Assembly (NCBI GenBank): GCA_030668875.1
Contig: DAOVER010000003.1
Location: forward strand, 67,395-110,672
From: Candidatus Heimdallarchaeota archaeon
Lineage (GTDB): Archaea > Asgardarchaeota > Heimdallarchaeia > Heimdallarchaeales > Heimdallarchaeaceae
Reading direction: 5' to 3'
Length of the DNA stretch: 43,278 bases
This document shows, in pieces, positions 7,762 through 16,048 of the stretch. The notes below the pieces were generated by a model, which searched no databases, was not told the origin of the DNA, and saw only the letters and a list, made by a program, of their open reading frames with translations. Every line of letters starts with the position of its first letter. The stretch's first letter is position 1. Made by a program: the position numbers and the translations under genes.

Positions 7762-8097
7762 ATGCATCGAGTATTTATTATTTTAAGTTCTGTAGATACT
7801 GTTGTTCATAATGAATTAAGTTTCAAATACGCTTATAACGCTTTGAAACAAGGCTGGATGGATCAAGCAAGAGTCATTCTTTGGGGTTCTACAGAAAAGA
7901 TAGATGCAGAAAATAAGGGTTTTATTGAGCAAGTTAAGCTGCTAATAGATTCTGGAGTTGAAGTTTATGCGTGCAAATCGTGCAGTGATAACTTTGGATC
8001 TAGCGAAAAATTATCAGAAATAGGTATTGATGTAAGATATGCTGGAACTTTTGTTACAGAGATGTTGAAAGAAGGATGGTATCAACTTACTTTCTAG
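7762..8097 (+). CDS. DsrE/DsrF-like family protein
   Basis: The small cytosolic protein (111 residues) opens with a beta strand and helix typical of the DsrE fold (MHRVFIILSSVDT). It continues with ALKQGWMDQARVILWGSTEK, then VKLLIDSGVEVYACKSCSDN and AGTFVTEMLKEGW. DsrE-fold proteins relay sulfur through a conserved cysteine or act as small-molecule or protein adaptors. Cysteines near residues 72 and 75 (CKSC) occupy the usual active-site loop. No other sulfur-relay gene is next to it. It is convergent with the nicotinamidase-like gene, whose stop codon is one base away. Confidence 0.8.
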   Translation: MHRVFIILSSVDTVVHNELSFKYAYNALKQGWMDQARVILWGSTEKIDAENKGFIEQVKLLIDSGVEVYACKSCSDNFGSSEKLSEIGIDVRYAGTFVTEMLKEGWYQLTF

Positions 8098-8098
8098 A

Positions 8099-8749
8099 TT
8101 AATTACTAAGTGTACCTTGAAGAATGCCTTCAGTTGTAATTGATTTCACTCCTTTTTCCATCCATTGTGCTATTAGATTTTTCGATTTCTCTTCATCTCT
8201 TCCTTCTATTGCATCTATTACTAAATATATCTCATAATCGTTTGATTGTTCGAGAAATCCTTCAATTGCTTTTTTTACACTGAAGTCTATAGCAACTCCA
8301 TAAACAATGATTTTCTGAGGTTTCAATTGGTTTACAATCGGAACTAGATTCGGATTAGAAAACGCGCTTAATTGCGTTTTTCGAAAAATTATGGGACCCT
8401 TCCCTTCGATTAGTTCAACTATTTTTTCTTGAGGATAGGTTATTGGATCGACCCATAACGGCATCTCTGACCTAGTTTCCATGATTTTCTCTTGACCTGG
8501 TTCATTTTTCAAACAGTGAGGTGGAAATGTTTCACTGAAATCTGGATTTTCTTTATCTATCTCAGGATCCATATCTGAATGGAAGTCAACTGAACCAAGT
8601 ATCTTGATCCCATTTATTCGTGCATATTGAGTTAATTTTTCTAAATTATTTTTCAGTTTTTCTGCACCGTTAACATATAATTTTCCATCTGGATCCATGA
8701 AATCTTTTTGTGTGTCTACGTCCCAGAATATTATGTCTTTTTTATTCAT
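8099..8749 (-). CDS. nicotinamidase/isochorismatase-fold hydrolase with Ser replacing catalytic Cys
   Basis: The protein has an isochorismatase-like fold, about 216 residues from ATG 8749. A TTG start 21 bases upstream is less likely, because a TATA-like TATAAAAA at 8778-8785 places transcription initiation near 8755. Family features: DTQKDF with catalytic Asp near 12, VDFHSD (Asp55, His57) and PPHC (His78), matching the nicotinamidase metal site, and FRKTQLSAF with the catalytic Lys near 124. The loop that normally reads GVATDYCV is GVAIDFSV, so the nucleophilic Cys is Ser157 (codon AGT). Nicotinamidases and other cysteine hydrolases need that Cys; isochorismatases proper do not. Activity is therefore uncertain. 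It could be an altered hydrolase, an isochorismatase-type enzyme or an inactive binder. Confidence 0.85.
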   Translation of the reverse strand: MNKKDIIFWDVDTQKDFMDPDGKLYVNGAEKLKNNLEKLTQYARINGIKILGSVDFHSDMDPEIDKENPDFSETFPPHCLKNEPGQEKIMETRSEMPLWVDPITYPQEKIVELIEGKGPIIFRKTQLSAFSNPNLVPIVNQLKPQKIIVYGVAIDFSVKKAIEGFLEQSNDYEIYLVIDAIEGRDEEKSKNLIAQWMEKGVKSITTEGILQGTLSN

Positions 8750-8818
8750 TTTTCTCACATAAACATTCAAAATATACTATAAAAACGTTTTAATTGCACT
8801 TAAAACTGCCTTCAATTC

Positions 8819-9457
8819 TTAGAAATCTATAAATCGAGATAGTTCTTCTTTGGTGATAGCTCCAATTCGTAGAATTTGAGGTTTGACCGACTCAAATGTA
8901 ATGATTGTTGACTCTATTCCTAGAACCTTTTCTTCGCTATCAATTATTATAGGTAACTCCTCTTTAAAATTAATATATACATCTTCAGCTGTCAAAGTAC
9001 TGGGTTTATTAGAAATATTTGCACTTGTAGTAGCAAGAGGTTTTTCAAATTTCCTTATGATTTCCAAAGCTACTCGATTATTTGGCATTCGTACTCCAAT
9101 TGTATCTAGACTGCTGGTAACCATGTCAGAAACTTCTGCTCTTTTCTTAAGAATTATTGTTAAAGGACCCGGCCAGAATTTCTCAATTAATAATTTTGCA
9201 TCCTCTGGTAAAAATTCAACAACCATCTTCAGCTGGTTCATAGAAGAAACAAGGGCATTGATAGGCTTATTTGCAGGTCGATTCTTTAATCTATAAATCC
9301 TATTTATCGCTGTTTCACTAAAGATATCCCCTCCAACGCCATAAACAGTATCTGTTGGAAAGGCTATAATCTCACCTCTTTTTAGTAAAGATACGACCTT
9401 CTCGATAATTTTTACATTTATAGATCCGGGATTTATCTTGACTATGTTAGATTGCAT
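8819..9457 (-). CDS. L-threonylcarbamoyladenylate synthase (Sua5/YrdC/TsaC)
   Basis: The enzyme makes threonylcarbamoyl-AMP from threonine, bicarbonate and ATP. This is the first step of the tRNA t6A modification that KEOPS completes in archaea. The roughly 212-residue product has the YrdC-domain motifs: LLKRGEIIAFPTDTVYGVGG, KNRPANKPI, WPGPLTIILKK, IGVRMPNN, TTSANISNKPS and GIESTII. The extra C-terminal Sua5 domain of longer (340-residue) members is absent, so it is the short TsaC-like form. ATG 9457 is preferred over TTG 9469; an ATTAAAAC TATA-like box lies about 35 bases upstream. The gene follows no t6A partner here. Confidence 0.92.
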   Translation of the reverse strand: MQSNIVKINPGSINVKIIEKVVSLLKRGEIIAFPTDTVYGVGGDIFSETAINRIYRLKNRPANKPINALVSSMNQLKMVVEFLPEDAKLLIEKFWPGPLTIILKKRAEVSDMVTSSLDTIGVRMPNNRVALEIIRKFEKPLATTSANISNKPSTLTAEDVYINFKEELPIIIDSEEKVLGIESTIITFESVKPQILRIGAITKEELSRFIDF

Positions 9458-9581
9458 ATCATTACTCAACCTTGATATTAACTAGTTTTAATTCATCTTA
9501 TTACAAATTTTGGGTTAGAGAAAGTTTTTTGATAATCACTAATTAAAACAAGTTTTAGTACTGAAAATTGGTTAAGCTAAC

Positions 9582-10502
9582 TTATTCTATCGAACCTTCC
9601 GGTGGTTCTTCTCCACAAACTGGACATGAGATACCATATCTGAAGAAAGTATCATGATCACTTTCACACTTAGATATCTTCTCTTTTGCAGGTTTTAGGT
9701 CAGCACTAATTTCAACCATTTCTTCAAATTCGTCCCTGTTCAACCATTCTCCTTTCATCATTTCAGTAGTATATGGAACAAATATTAGATATGAAAATAG
9801 AAAAGGAATACCATCAGTTTCTTCATCTTTATAGTTATCTTTATTCTTCTCAAGAATTTCAGTAAAAACCATCAAGATTTTGCGCATATCTTCTTTTGTG
9901 AAACGGTACATAACACCGGGATTCACATTAAATTTGGGTAAAGTCAACGGTTTTAACCATTTATGATACCAACTTGTAATCTCATTTGTCTCCTCATCTA
10001 CTAAGAGCCTATCTCTGTGTAATAAAGCTGCATAATGAGAAAGAATTCCCCGTATTTTCAATAAATTGAAAAATGTGAACTGCTTATGTGGTGGAGAAAA
10101 GCCTGATGTCTGTATCTTATCATAAATATCTCTAAATTCATCGTAGTATTTTTGAGGTATTAAATAAACCTTCTTCGTAACTTTTCTTCCTTTTTCATTA
10201 AAACCTATCAAATCTTCAGTATCCAGAAGATTAAGGTTTTTAGATTGTAGAATTTTAAGGTTATGATAAACAGAACTAAGATGCATATTCATGCTAGTTG
10301 CTATGTCTCCTGCTGTGATCCCAGTTATCTCTTTTCCGTCAATATTTAAGTACCTTCTTTGAAGGAAAACTGCATCCAAAATGATTGCCCAAACATCTAT
10401 TGCTGTAATATATCTTCTATCTTGAGCAATCTGGAAAATCCTTTCGACATACCATTTTTTACCATCAATTTGTCGATGAGAATCTTCAGGCATAGTGTTC
10501 AT
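9582..10502 (-). CDS. winged-helix transcriptional regulator with C-terminal zinc-ribbon-like CxxC
   Basis: The protein has 306 residues and is soluble. An N-terminal HTH is visible around residues 60-100: ITAGDIATSMNMHLSSVYHN then LKILQSKNLNLLD, followed by a wing (NEKGRKVTKKVYLIP). The middle is mostly helical and resembles no family I can name. The end has CESDHD then CPVCGEEPPEG, which could form a small zinc-binding tail. The ATG at 10502 is preceded by a perfect 8-6-8 inverted repeat at 10542-10563, a good candidate for an autoregulatory site. It lies between Sua5 and a tiny membrane-protein gene, neither clearly related. Regulator by fold; the target is unknown. Confidence 0.7.
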   Translation of the reverse strand: MNTMPEDSHRQIDGKKWYVERIFQIAQDRRYITAIDVWAIILDAVFLQRRYLNIDGKEITGITAGDIATSMNMHLSSVYHNLKILQSKNLNLLDTEDLIGFNEKGRKVTKKVYLIPQKYYDEFRDIYDKIQTSGFSPPHKQFTFFNLLKIRGILSHYAALLHRDRLLVDEETNEITSWYHKWLKPLTLPKFNVNPGVMYRFTKEDMRKILMVFTEILEKNKDNYKDEETDGIPFLFSYLIFVPYTTEMMKGEWLNRDEFEEMVEISADLKPAKEKISKCESDHDTFFRYGISCPVCGEEPPEGSIE

Positions 10503-10541
10503 TCCTTCTATTTTGATTGCATAAACGTTTTCATCTTAATT

Positions 10542-10563
10542 GTTGGATTGCAGATAATCCAAC
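10542..10563. promoter_or_regulatory. inverted repeat upstream of HTH regulator gene
   Basis: The perfect palindrome GTTGGATT, 6-base spacer, AATCCAAC lies 40-61 bases upstream of the ATG at 10502, just beyond the expected TATA/BRE position for that minus-strand gene. Its core TTGGATT...AATCCAA is the same as the outer repeat before feoA (3544-3570), with a different spacer (6 instead of 11). It is likely an operator; an RNA hairpin is the alternative. Confidence 0.45.
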
Positions 10564-10689
10564 CTATATTCTCTGATATGTTTATAAGTATTGCATGTCT
10601 ATATACCGATTTCACAAGAAAAATCACTTCTAACAATCTCTTAACTTTATAATTTATCAATAATTGAAATGCTTTTCCTAATGAAATAA

Positions 10690-10812
10690 CTATCCTTCAG
10701 TTTTTTTATCATTCTTTGTATATTTGAACATGTAAATTACTGCAACGGTAAATATGGCGATAATAACTAAGAACCCTAATGTACCTAAAATAGCTTGTAA
10801 GACAACATCCAC
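10690..10812 (-). CDS. small single-pass membrane protein (40 residues)
   Basis: A short frame from GTG 10812 encodes a 40-residue peptide with one clear transmembrane helix. A short start (MDVVLQ) is followed by AILGTLGFLVIIAIFTVAVI, and a positively charged tail (YMFKYTKNDKKTEG) would sit in the cytoplasm. An ACTTAAAATGG TATA-like box lies about 35-40 bases upstream of the GTG. The frame is the only gene-like element between the HTH regulator and thiR. The sharply defined hydrophobic stretch and basic tail argue that it is real, but proteins this short give little statistical support. The function is unknown. Confidence 0.5.
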   Translation of the reverse strand: MDVVLQAILGTLGFLVIIAIFTVAVIYMFKYTKNDKKTEG

Positions 10813-10913
10813 TTATATCAAGTCTATTTGTGCGCGAGACCATTTTAAGTTTTTCCTAGTTATTGCTGTTTTTCCCTTTCTGAATTCTTTTAAGAAAAGA
10901 TTAATAGGTGCGC

Positions 10914-10941
10914 TTTATAGAGGTGATATAGGTGAGATATC
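10914..10941 (+). promoter_or_regulatory. thiR promoter and candidate ThiR operator
   Basis: A TATA-like TTTATAG (10914-10920) lies 22-28 bases before TTG 10942. Between them sits the inverted repeat GATAT-AGGTGAG-ATATC (10925-10941), ending at the start codon. A repressor bound here would block initiation. The repeat resembles the second site at 11857-11873, before the transporter operon. Confidence 0.5.
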
Positions 10942-11853
10942 TTGCGTTTCCCGTGCGAATATATAGCATCAACAATGCTTCCTAGCTTAAGAATCAGAAT
11001 CGCTCATAATCTGAGGAGTAAAGGAAAATCTCAGAATGAAATTGCTAAATTATTGGGTGTGAAACAACCTGTTGTTGTATCTTACCTTAAGAAAAACATT
11101 GCAGAAACAGGTGATGAAAAAATTAATCATCATTTAGATGCACTTTCTGATTTGATTTCAAACATGCTTTTCACTCAAGAGCCCTTGGATAAAGTTATGA
11201 GAACTATTTGTACTAAATGTAAATCTTTACGTGTAGAAGGACCATTATGTTCTATTCATAAGGCAATCCTTCCCCAATTGGCGGTTTATGATAAATGCGA
11301 CATTTGTTCAGGTTATAAGGAAATTCCTTCATTAGAGAACCGCAGCATCATCCTTTCAGAACTTAAGGAGATGTATACTCAACTTTCAACACATCCTACT
11401 TTCTATAAATGGGTGCCAGAAATAGGTTCACAATTAGCGCAATCTGATGAAAAAGCTAAAGATTTAGATGACATTGCTAGTTATCCTGGAAGAATTATTA
11501 AGGTAAAAGAAAAAATTGTAAAAGTAAGCGATCCTGAATTTGGATCTTCGAAAACAATGTCTTCATTATTGCTATGGTTAAGAGAAAAGCAATCAGATAT
11601 ACGATGGGTTCTGAGTTTTAAAAACAAATCAGAATTATTCAAAAAGATAAAAAATCTAAAAATCCCATATGTCTCCACTGAATCATTAGATTCTAATTGG
11701 GAACATACTCTAGACCAAATAGCAAAAACCCCCATAGTATTCAATATGAGAATTCTTTTAGATAGTGGAAGTTCTGGGTATGAAGCAATAGGCTATATAT
11801 TTGCTAGAACATCTGAAGAATTGCTTGATCTAATAAATAGGATTTTCAATTAG
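10942..11853 (+). CDS. thiR: ThiR-type regulator: HTH fused to ThiN thiamine-phosphate-synthase-like domain
   Basis: ThiR proteins are archaeal transcription factors that sense thiamine phosphates through a ThiN-like domain and control thiamine synthesis and uptake genes. This 303-residue protein has a PCE motif and an HTH at about residues 17-52 (SQNEIAKLLGVKQPVVVSYL). A Cys/His cluster follows (CTKC, LCSIH, CDIC; about 88-121), then a ThiN-like domain from about 155 (VPEIGSQLAQSDEKAKDLDD, PGRI, PEFGSSKTMSSLLL, IRWVLSF). The TTG start is favoured over ATG 10975 because the FPCEY it adds matches the PCE segment that opens this family. It is followed 70 bases later by a complete thiamine ABC transporter, which supports the assignment. 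Confidence 0.87.
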   Translation: MRFPCEYIASTMLPSLRIRIAHNLRSKGKSQNEIAKLLGVKQPVVVSYLKKNIAETGDEKINHHLDALSDLISNMLFTQEPLDKVMRTICTKCKSLRVEGPLCSIHKAILPQLAVYDKCDICSGYKEIPSLENRSIILSELKEMYTQLSTHPTFYKWVPEIGSQLAQSDEKAKDLDDIASYPGRIIKVKEKIVKVSDPEFGSSKTMSSLLLWLREKQSDIRWVLSFKNKSELFKKIKNLKIPYVSTESLDSNWEHTLDQIAKTPIVFNMRILLDSGSSGYEAIGYIFARTSEELLDLINRIFN

Positions 11854-11856
11854 TAG

Positions 11857-11873
11857 ATATAGCCCCCCTATAT
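11857..11873 (+). promoter_or_regulatory. inverted repeat before thiamine transporter operon (candidate ThiR site)
   Basis: The perfect repeat ATATAG-CCCCC-CTATAT begins 3 bases after the thiR stop. It is followed by a TATA-like GATTTAAAATTATAA (about 11885-11899) and ATG 11923. The GATATAG half also occurs in the thiR upstream repeat (10925-10931), and the C-run is conspicuous in this AT-rich sequence. It probably controls the transporter genes. Confidence 0.5.
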
Positions 11874-11922
11874 AGTAAAGCTAAGATTTAAAATTATAAC
11901 ATACTATTTTAATTTGACTTAA

Positions 11923-13137
11923 ATGAAAAGAAGTGTCTTTATTCTACTATTTATCATATTATTTACAAGCTCTATTTTCGGATCAACCAATGCCATAGAA
12001 GTTGAAGTAGATGATTATGAATTGACAATATATTCATATGAATCTCTACTTGCAGATCCTGGTTATGATTTTGTGGAAGGTTACTCCAATTACAGTGGTA
12101 TCCCTAAAGAAAACATTCGTCTCATTCTTGTTGAGGATGCAAATACAATAGTAACACAAGTTGTGCTAGAGAAAAACAATCCTATTGCAGATGTTTTGAT
12201 TGGTATTGATAATGTTCTAATCCATACAGCTAAGAAAGAAGATATTTTAGTTCCATATTCTTCCCCAAGTTTAGAAAATATTTCGGAGGAACTAATTGAT
12301 AATCTGGATCCAGATCACTATCTACTTCCATATGATTATGGTATAATTGCTCTCTGGTATGATATTAGTAGAATCAATTCATCCACTATACAAGAGATTA
12401 ACAATCTAACACTTGAAGACATAATCTCTCTTGAATTAGATAAAAAACTTGTAATAGAGGATCCTACACTTAGCTCACCTGGTTTAGGATTTTTGTTGTG
12501 GACGATTGCTGTCTATGGTGATCCTTCAATAAATTTTGATGGATTATTAGGTCAAGATTGGAGAGATTGGTGGAACAAAGCTTCAGATAATTTGAGAATC
12601 ACTTCAAGTTGGGGAGCAGCTTTTGATGTTTATAGCTCAGAAGAAGGAAACCGTCCAATCATGGTTTCTTATGGAACTAGTCCAGCTTATGATATATGTC
12701 ATCCTCTCTGGGGAGTTGGTACAGAAGTTGATCCCCCCTCAGCTGTTTTTTTAAGTCATGAAAACGGACTTGATAATGCTTGGTTACAGATCGAAGGGAT
12801 TGGTCTTGTAAATGGAGCACCAAATGAAGAAAATGCTAAGGATTTCATAGATTGGTTTCTAAGTGAAGAACCTCAAGAAGAAATCCCATTGAACAACTGG
12901 ATGTATCCTGCGAATAATCGAACAGAAATTGATAACTGCTTCCTTGAATCAGCTATAAACCCGGATGATGTTGACATCCTAAATTATTTAATCCCTCCAA
13001 ATATGTTAAACGAAAATCTAGATTACTGGAAATCGGAATGGGAATTGGAGATAGTTGAATTCAGTTCTATTGTTGTGGTAATTTTAGCAGTTTCAGTTGG
13101 AGCAATCTCATACAATTTCGCAAGAAAAAGAAAGTAA
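11923..13137 (+). CDS. thiamine-type ABC transporter substrate-binding protein, membrane-anchored
   Basis: This extracytoplasmic binding protein (404 residues) resembles ThiB/TbpA. A signal peptide covers residues 1-24 (VFILLFIILFTSSIFG core). The mature part begins with ELTIYSYESL, and near residue 247 has VSYGTSPAYD, close to the VSYTTSPAY thiamine-site motif of ThiB. LLPYDYGIIALWYDISRI in the first lobe is also typical. A C-terminal helix (IVVVILAVSVGAISYNFA) and KRK tail anchor it to the membrane, as is usual for archaeal binding proteins that lack a periplasm. It is the first gene of the transporter operon, behind a candidate ThiR operator. The substrate is inferred from family similarity and from ThiR next door. 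Confidence 0.87.
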   Translation: MKRSVFILLFIILFTSSIFGSTNAIEVEVDDYELTIYSYESLLADPGYDFVEGYSNYSGIPKENIRLILVEDANTIVTQVVLEKNNPIADVLIGIDNVLIHTAKKEDILVPYSSPSLENISEELIDNLDPDHYLLPYDYGIIALWYDISRINSSTIQEINNLTLEDIISLELDKKLVIEDPTLSSPGLGFLLWTIAVYGDPSINFDGLLGQDWRDWWNKASDNLRITSSWGAAFDVYSSEEGNRPIMVSYGTSPAYDICHPLWGVGTEVDPPSAVFLSHENGLDNAWLQIEGIGLVNGAPNEENAKDFIDWFLSEEPQEEIPLNNWMYPANNRTEIDNCFLESAINPDDVDILNYLIPPNMLNENLDYWKSEWELEIVEFSSIVVVILAVSVGAISYNFARKRK

Positions 13138-13141
13138 TTCG

Positions 13142-14977
13142 ATGTTGAATAGCATGTTTAGCACTACTCTCAAGAGAAGAGCGAAAGTGGATTCTATCTT
13201 AAACAGATCCATAATCATTTTAGTTATACTTGCTTTTGGTTCATTCTTGATATTGTTTTTTTATGCTCCTTTGTCCAAAATATTTCAGTTTGCTTTTTCT
13301 GATGTTAACTATTATAATGCGCCCTTAAACGCACAGTATTTCAGCCAATCCATAATATCTTTGATATTTTTTTCTGATGGTAACCAACTTACCTTTAGTT
13401 TTATTATAGAAACTATCACTGATCCACTAAATATCTCATTTTTACTTTTCACATCTTCTCAAGCTATATTATCAATGCTAATCTGTCTGATTCTAGGAAT
13501 TCCTGCGGGGTATTTCTTCGCAAAATACAAATTTAGAGGAAAAAAACTCTTACTTAATCTAATGACAATTCCTTTTGTACTTCCAGCTATTGTGGTGCTA
13601 CTAGGGTTTATCGTTACATATGGTGAATCAGGATGGGTTAATAGTATATGGACTGGTTTAACTGGTATTGATTCTCCTATCATTGAGATTTTTGGTACAT
13701 TTGAAGGAATACTTATTGCTCATGTTTTTTATAATTTGTCAGTCATTATTCGAATGTCTATTCCTGCGTGGAAAAGTGTTGACACAGAGCAGATTGACGT
13801 GGCTAAATCTTTAGGAGCGAGTAATTGGTTAATTCTGCGTAAGATTATATTTCCTCAAATTGTGAATTACATTGTATCTGCAGCTCTACTAGTTTTTATC
13901 TATACGTTCAATAGTTTTGCAATTGTTCTCTACTTGGGGGAAATTAAGTTTCAAACCTTAGAAGTAAGAATTTATAAGCTCATGAAGGCGTCACTCGATT
14001 TTAATGGAGGAGCAACTTTAGCTTTGATTCAACTAATATTAAATACAATCATAATTATTCTATACCTCTTCTTTGAGAGTCGTACAAGACAAATGGCAGA
14101 AGGAAAAGAAAGCATATTTACTAGTGAAAAAATATCATTTTCTAAAAACAATTGGAAGAAAAACATAATTATGTCTTTGTTTATATTGTTCATTCTTATA
14201 TTGATGATTTTCACCTTCAGTCCAATAGTAGCTATAGTGTTAGAATCTTTCCAACCTTATGCTGATGGAATATCTCATTTTTGGGGGTATCAACAGCTGT
14301 TTTCTAATGAATATATGCCTTTGCTGGGCAATTCTCCCCTTAGATTGTTGCTAAACACATTACTGTTTGCATCTCTAACAACAGTACTAACACTAATTCT
14401 ATCCGTTTTACTCGTTTTTGTTCTACGAAATAGATATCAAAGCTTAAAAAAATACAAAGTTTCTTTTTCAGAAAATTTTGTTTCCTATATCATAATTTTA
14501 CCAATGGCAACATCCTCAATAACCCTTGCAATTGGAATGTTTCTGATGTTCAACAACTCAGTAATTTATTTAGAGTATGTATGGGTATTCATAGTGTTGA
14601 CTCATGTTTTAATCTGTATCCCCTTCGCATCAAGATCTATACTCTCAGCATATAATCGGATAGATGTAGAAATGCTAAATGTAGCTTCTACATTAGGAGC
14701 TTCTCGATTCAGGATTTTTACGAAAATAGAACTTCCGTTCATTTACAGAGGTATTATTGTAGGGGGGATTTTTGCTTTTGCAATAAGTTTAGGGGAATTT
14801 GCTGCAACAAATTTTCTAGTTAGAGGAGAATATGGAACATTGTCGATTGGCATTTCAAAACTAATTGAAACCCAAACTTTACAACTACCTGCTACAATGG
14901 CAAGTATTCTTGTAATTATCACTGTTATTTGTTTCCTAGTTATACAAAAATTCGGAGATATAGAATTAAAGGTGTAA
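13142..14977 (+). CDS. thiamine-type ABC transporter permease (two fused 6-helix halves)
   Basis: This inner-membrane permease is about 611 residues, comparable to ThiP/SfuB-type fused permeases. Each half ends in an EAA loop that contacts the ATPase: DVAKSLGASNWLILRKIIFP in the first and NVASTLGASRFRIFTKIELP in the second. Around 12 hydrophobic helices are visible. ATG 13142 comes 4 bases after the binding-protein stop. An earlier in-frame start at 13097 would lie inside that gene and adds a hydrophilic leader without support, so I reject it. The next gene (the ATPase) starts 3 bases after this stop, which indicates a tight operon. Confidence 0.9.
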   Translation: MLNSMFSTTLKRRAKVDSILNRSIIILVILAFGSFLILFFYAPLSKIFQFAFSDVNYYNAPLNAQYFSQSIISLIFFSDGNQLTFSFIIETITDPLNISFLLFTSSQAILSMLICLILGIPAGYFFAKYKFRGKKLLLNLMTIPFVLPAIVVLLGFIVTYGESGWVNSIWTGLTGIDSPIIEIFGTFEGILIAHVFYNLSVIIRMSIPAWKSVDTEQIDVAKSLGASNWLILRKIIFPQIVNYIVSAALLVFIYTFNSFAIVLYLGEIKFQTLEVRIYKLMKASLDFNGGATLALIQLILNTIIIILYLFFESRTRQMAEGKESIFTSEKISFSKNNWKKNIIMSLFILFILILMIFTFSPIVAIVLESFQPYADGISHFWGYQQLFSNEYMPLLGNSPLRLLLNTLLFASLTTVLTLILSVLLVFVLRNRYQSLKKYKVSFSENFVSYIIILPMATSSITLAIGMFLMFNNSVIYLEYVWVFIVLTHVLICIPFASRSILSAYNRIDVEMLNVASTLGASRFRIFTKIELPFIYRGIIVGGIFAFAISLGEFAATNFLVRGEYGTLSIGISKLIETQTLQLPATMASILVIITVICFLVIQKFGDIELKV

Positions 14978-14980
14978 ATT

Positions 14981-16048
14981 ATGGCAAAACTCTCTATGAA
15001 AAAAATTTCTATGAAATATGAAAAAAAGCTGATTCTAGAAGATTTAGACTTAGAGGTTAAACATGGTGAATTGTTGGTTCTACTTGGTGAATCAGGTTGT
15101 GGAAAAACAACCTTGTTAAAAATAGTTGCGGGAATAATTCAACCAGACAAAGGAAAAATTTATGTCGATGATATAGAAATTTCCAATCTCTCTCCACAAG
15201 TAAGACAGATTGGGTATGTTCCACAAGCCCAAGTTCTCTTTCCCCATATGAAAGTAACACAGAACATTGCTTTTGGTCTGGAAGCTAGGAAATTGACAAA
15301 AGAAACAATAGAAGAGAAAATTAATTGGATAGTAGATCTAGTAGAAATTTCTGATTTACTAGACAGATATCCTCGAGAGTTAAGTGGAGGACAAAAACAG
15401 AGAGTAGCCTTAGCACGGGCAATGGCAATTGAACCGCACATTCTTCTTTTGGATGAACCTCTTTCTAGCATTGATGCAATAGGGAGGGAAGCTTTAGCTT
15501 TGACTATAAGACGTATTCAGAAAGAAACTTCTACTACTACACTCTATGTTACTCATAATGGAGATGAAGCTAGATTGATTAGCGATAGAGTAGCGGTGAT
15601 TTATGATGGTAAGATTCAACAAGTTGGAAAAGTGCTAGATGTTGAACAACATCCAAGAAATTACCTTATTTCCAAAATTTTAGGGTCTCCAAATATTTGG
15701 CCAATTCTTTATACAAAAAAGAAAGAAAAAACAAAGCTTTTTACTTCTATTTGTGACATTCCTATTCAAGGAGAAATAAGCTCAAAAATTACAGGAATAA
15801 AGATTCCTCCCTCAATTATTTCAATTTCAAAAGATCGAATTGAAGACCCCAATCTTGTGGCTCTAGAGTGTTACGTGAAAACAGTGATTGAAAAGAGTGA
15901 AGATGAATATCGGTTGATATTAGATCTAAAAGATAATCCTTCCGAATATATCAAAGTTGATTGCTCAAAGTCTGATTATGAAGAAAATATCAACCAGAAT
16001 AAAGAAATCACCATTTACTTTAATCCCTCGGAGGTTATCCTACTTTGA
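14981..16048 (+). CDS. thiamine-type ABC transporter ATP-binding protein
   Basis: This 355-residue ATPase energises the permease encoded just upstream. Motifs: Walker A GESGCGKT (36-43), Q-loop YVPQAQVLFPHM (Gln82), signature LSGGQKQ (134-140), Walker B ILLLDEP (154-160) and H-loop YVTHN (His192). Residues from about 235 form a C-terminal TOBE-like extension, as in CUT1/ThiQ/PotA-type ATPases that bind the permease as a dimer. The stop codon overlaps the start of the kinase gene. The order binding protein-permease-ATPase is that of thiBPQ. Confidence 0.92.
   Translation: MAKLSMKKISMKYEKKLILEDLDLEVKHGELLVLLGESGCGKTTLLKIVAGIIQPDKGKIYVDDIEISNLSPQVRQIGYVPQAQVLFPHMKVTQNIAFGLEARKLTKETIEEKINWIVDLVEISDLLDRYPRELSGGQKQRVALARAMAIEPHILLLDEPLSSIDAIGREALALTIRRIQKETSTTTLYVTHNGDEARLISDRVAVIYDGKIQQVGKVLDVEQHPRNYLISKILGSPNIWPILYTKKKEKTKLFTSICDIPIQGEISSKITGIKIPPSIISISKDRIEDPNLVALECYVKTVIEKSEDEYRLILDLKDNPSEYIKVDCSKSDYEENINQNKEITIYFNPSEVILL

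Noticed and set aside
8883..9296. 137-codon plus-strand frame opposite Sua5
   Set aside because: It lies entirely inside the conserved sua5 gene on the other strand and its translation has no protein-like features.
13097..13141. Earlier start for the thiamine permease
   Set aside because: It would lie inside the binding-protein gene; ATG 13142 directly after that stop gives the usual operon spacing.
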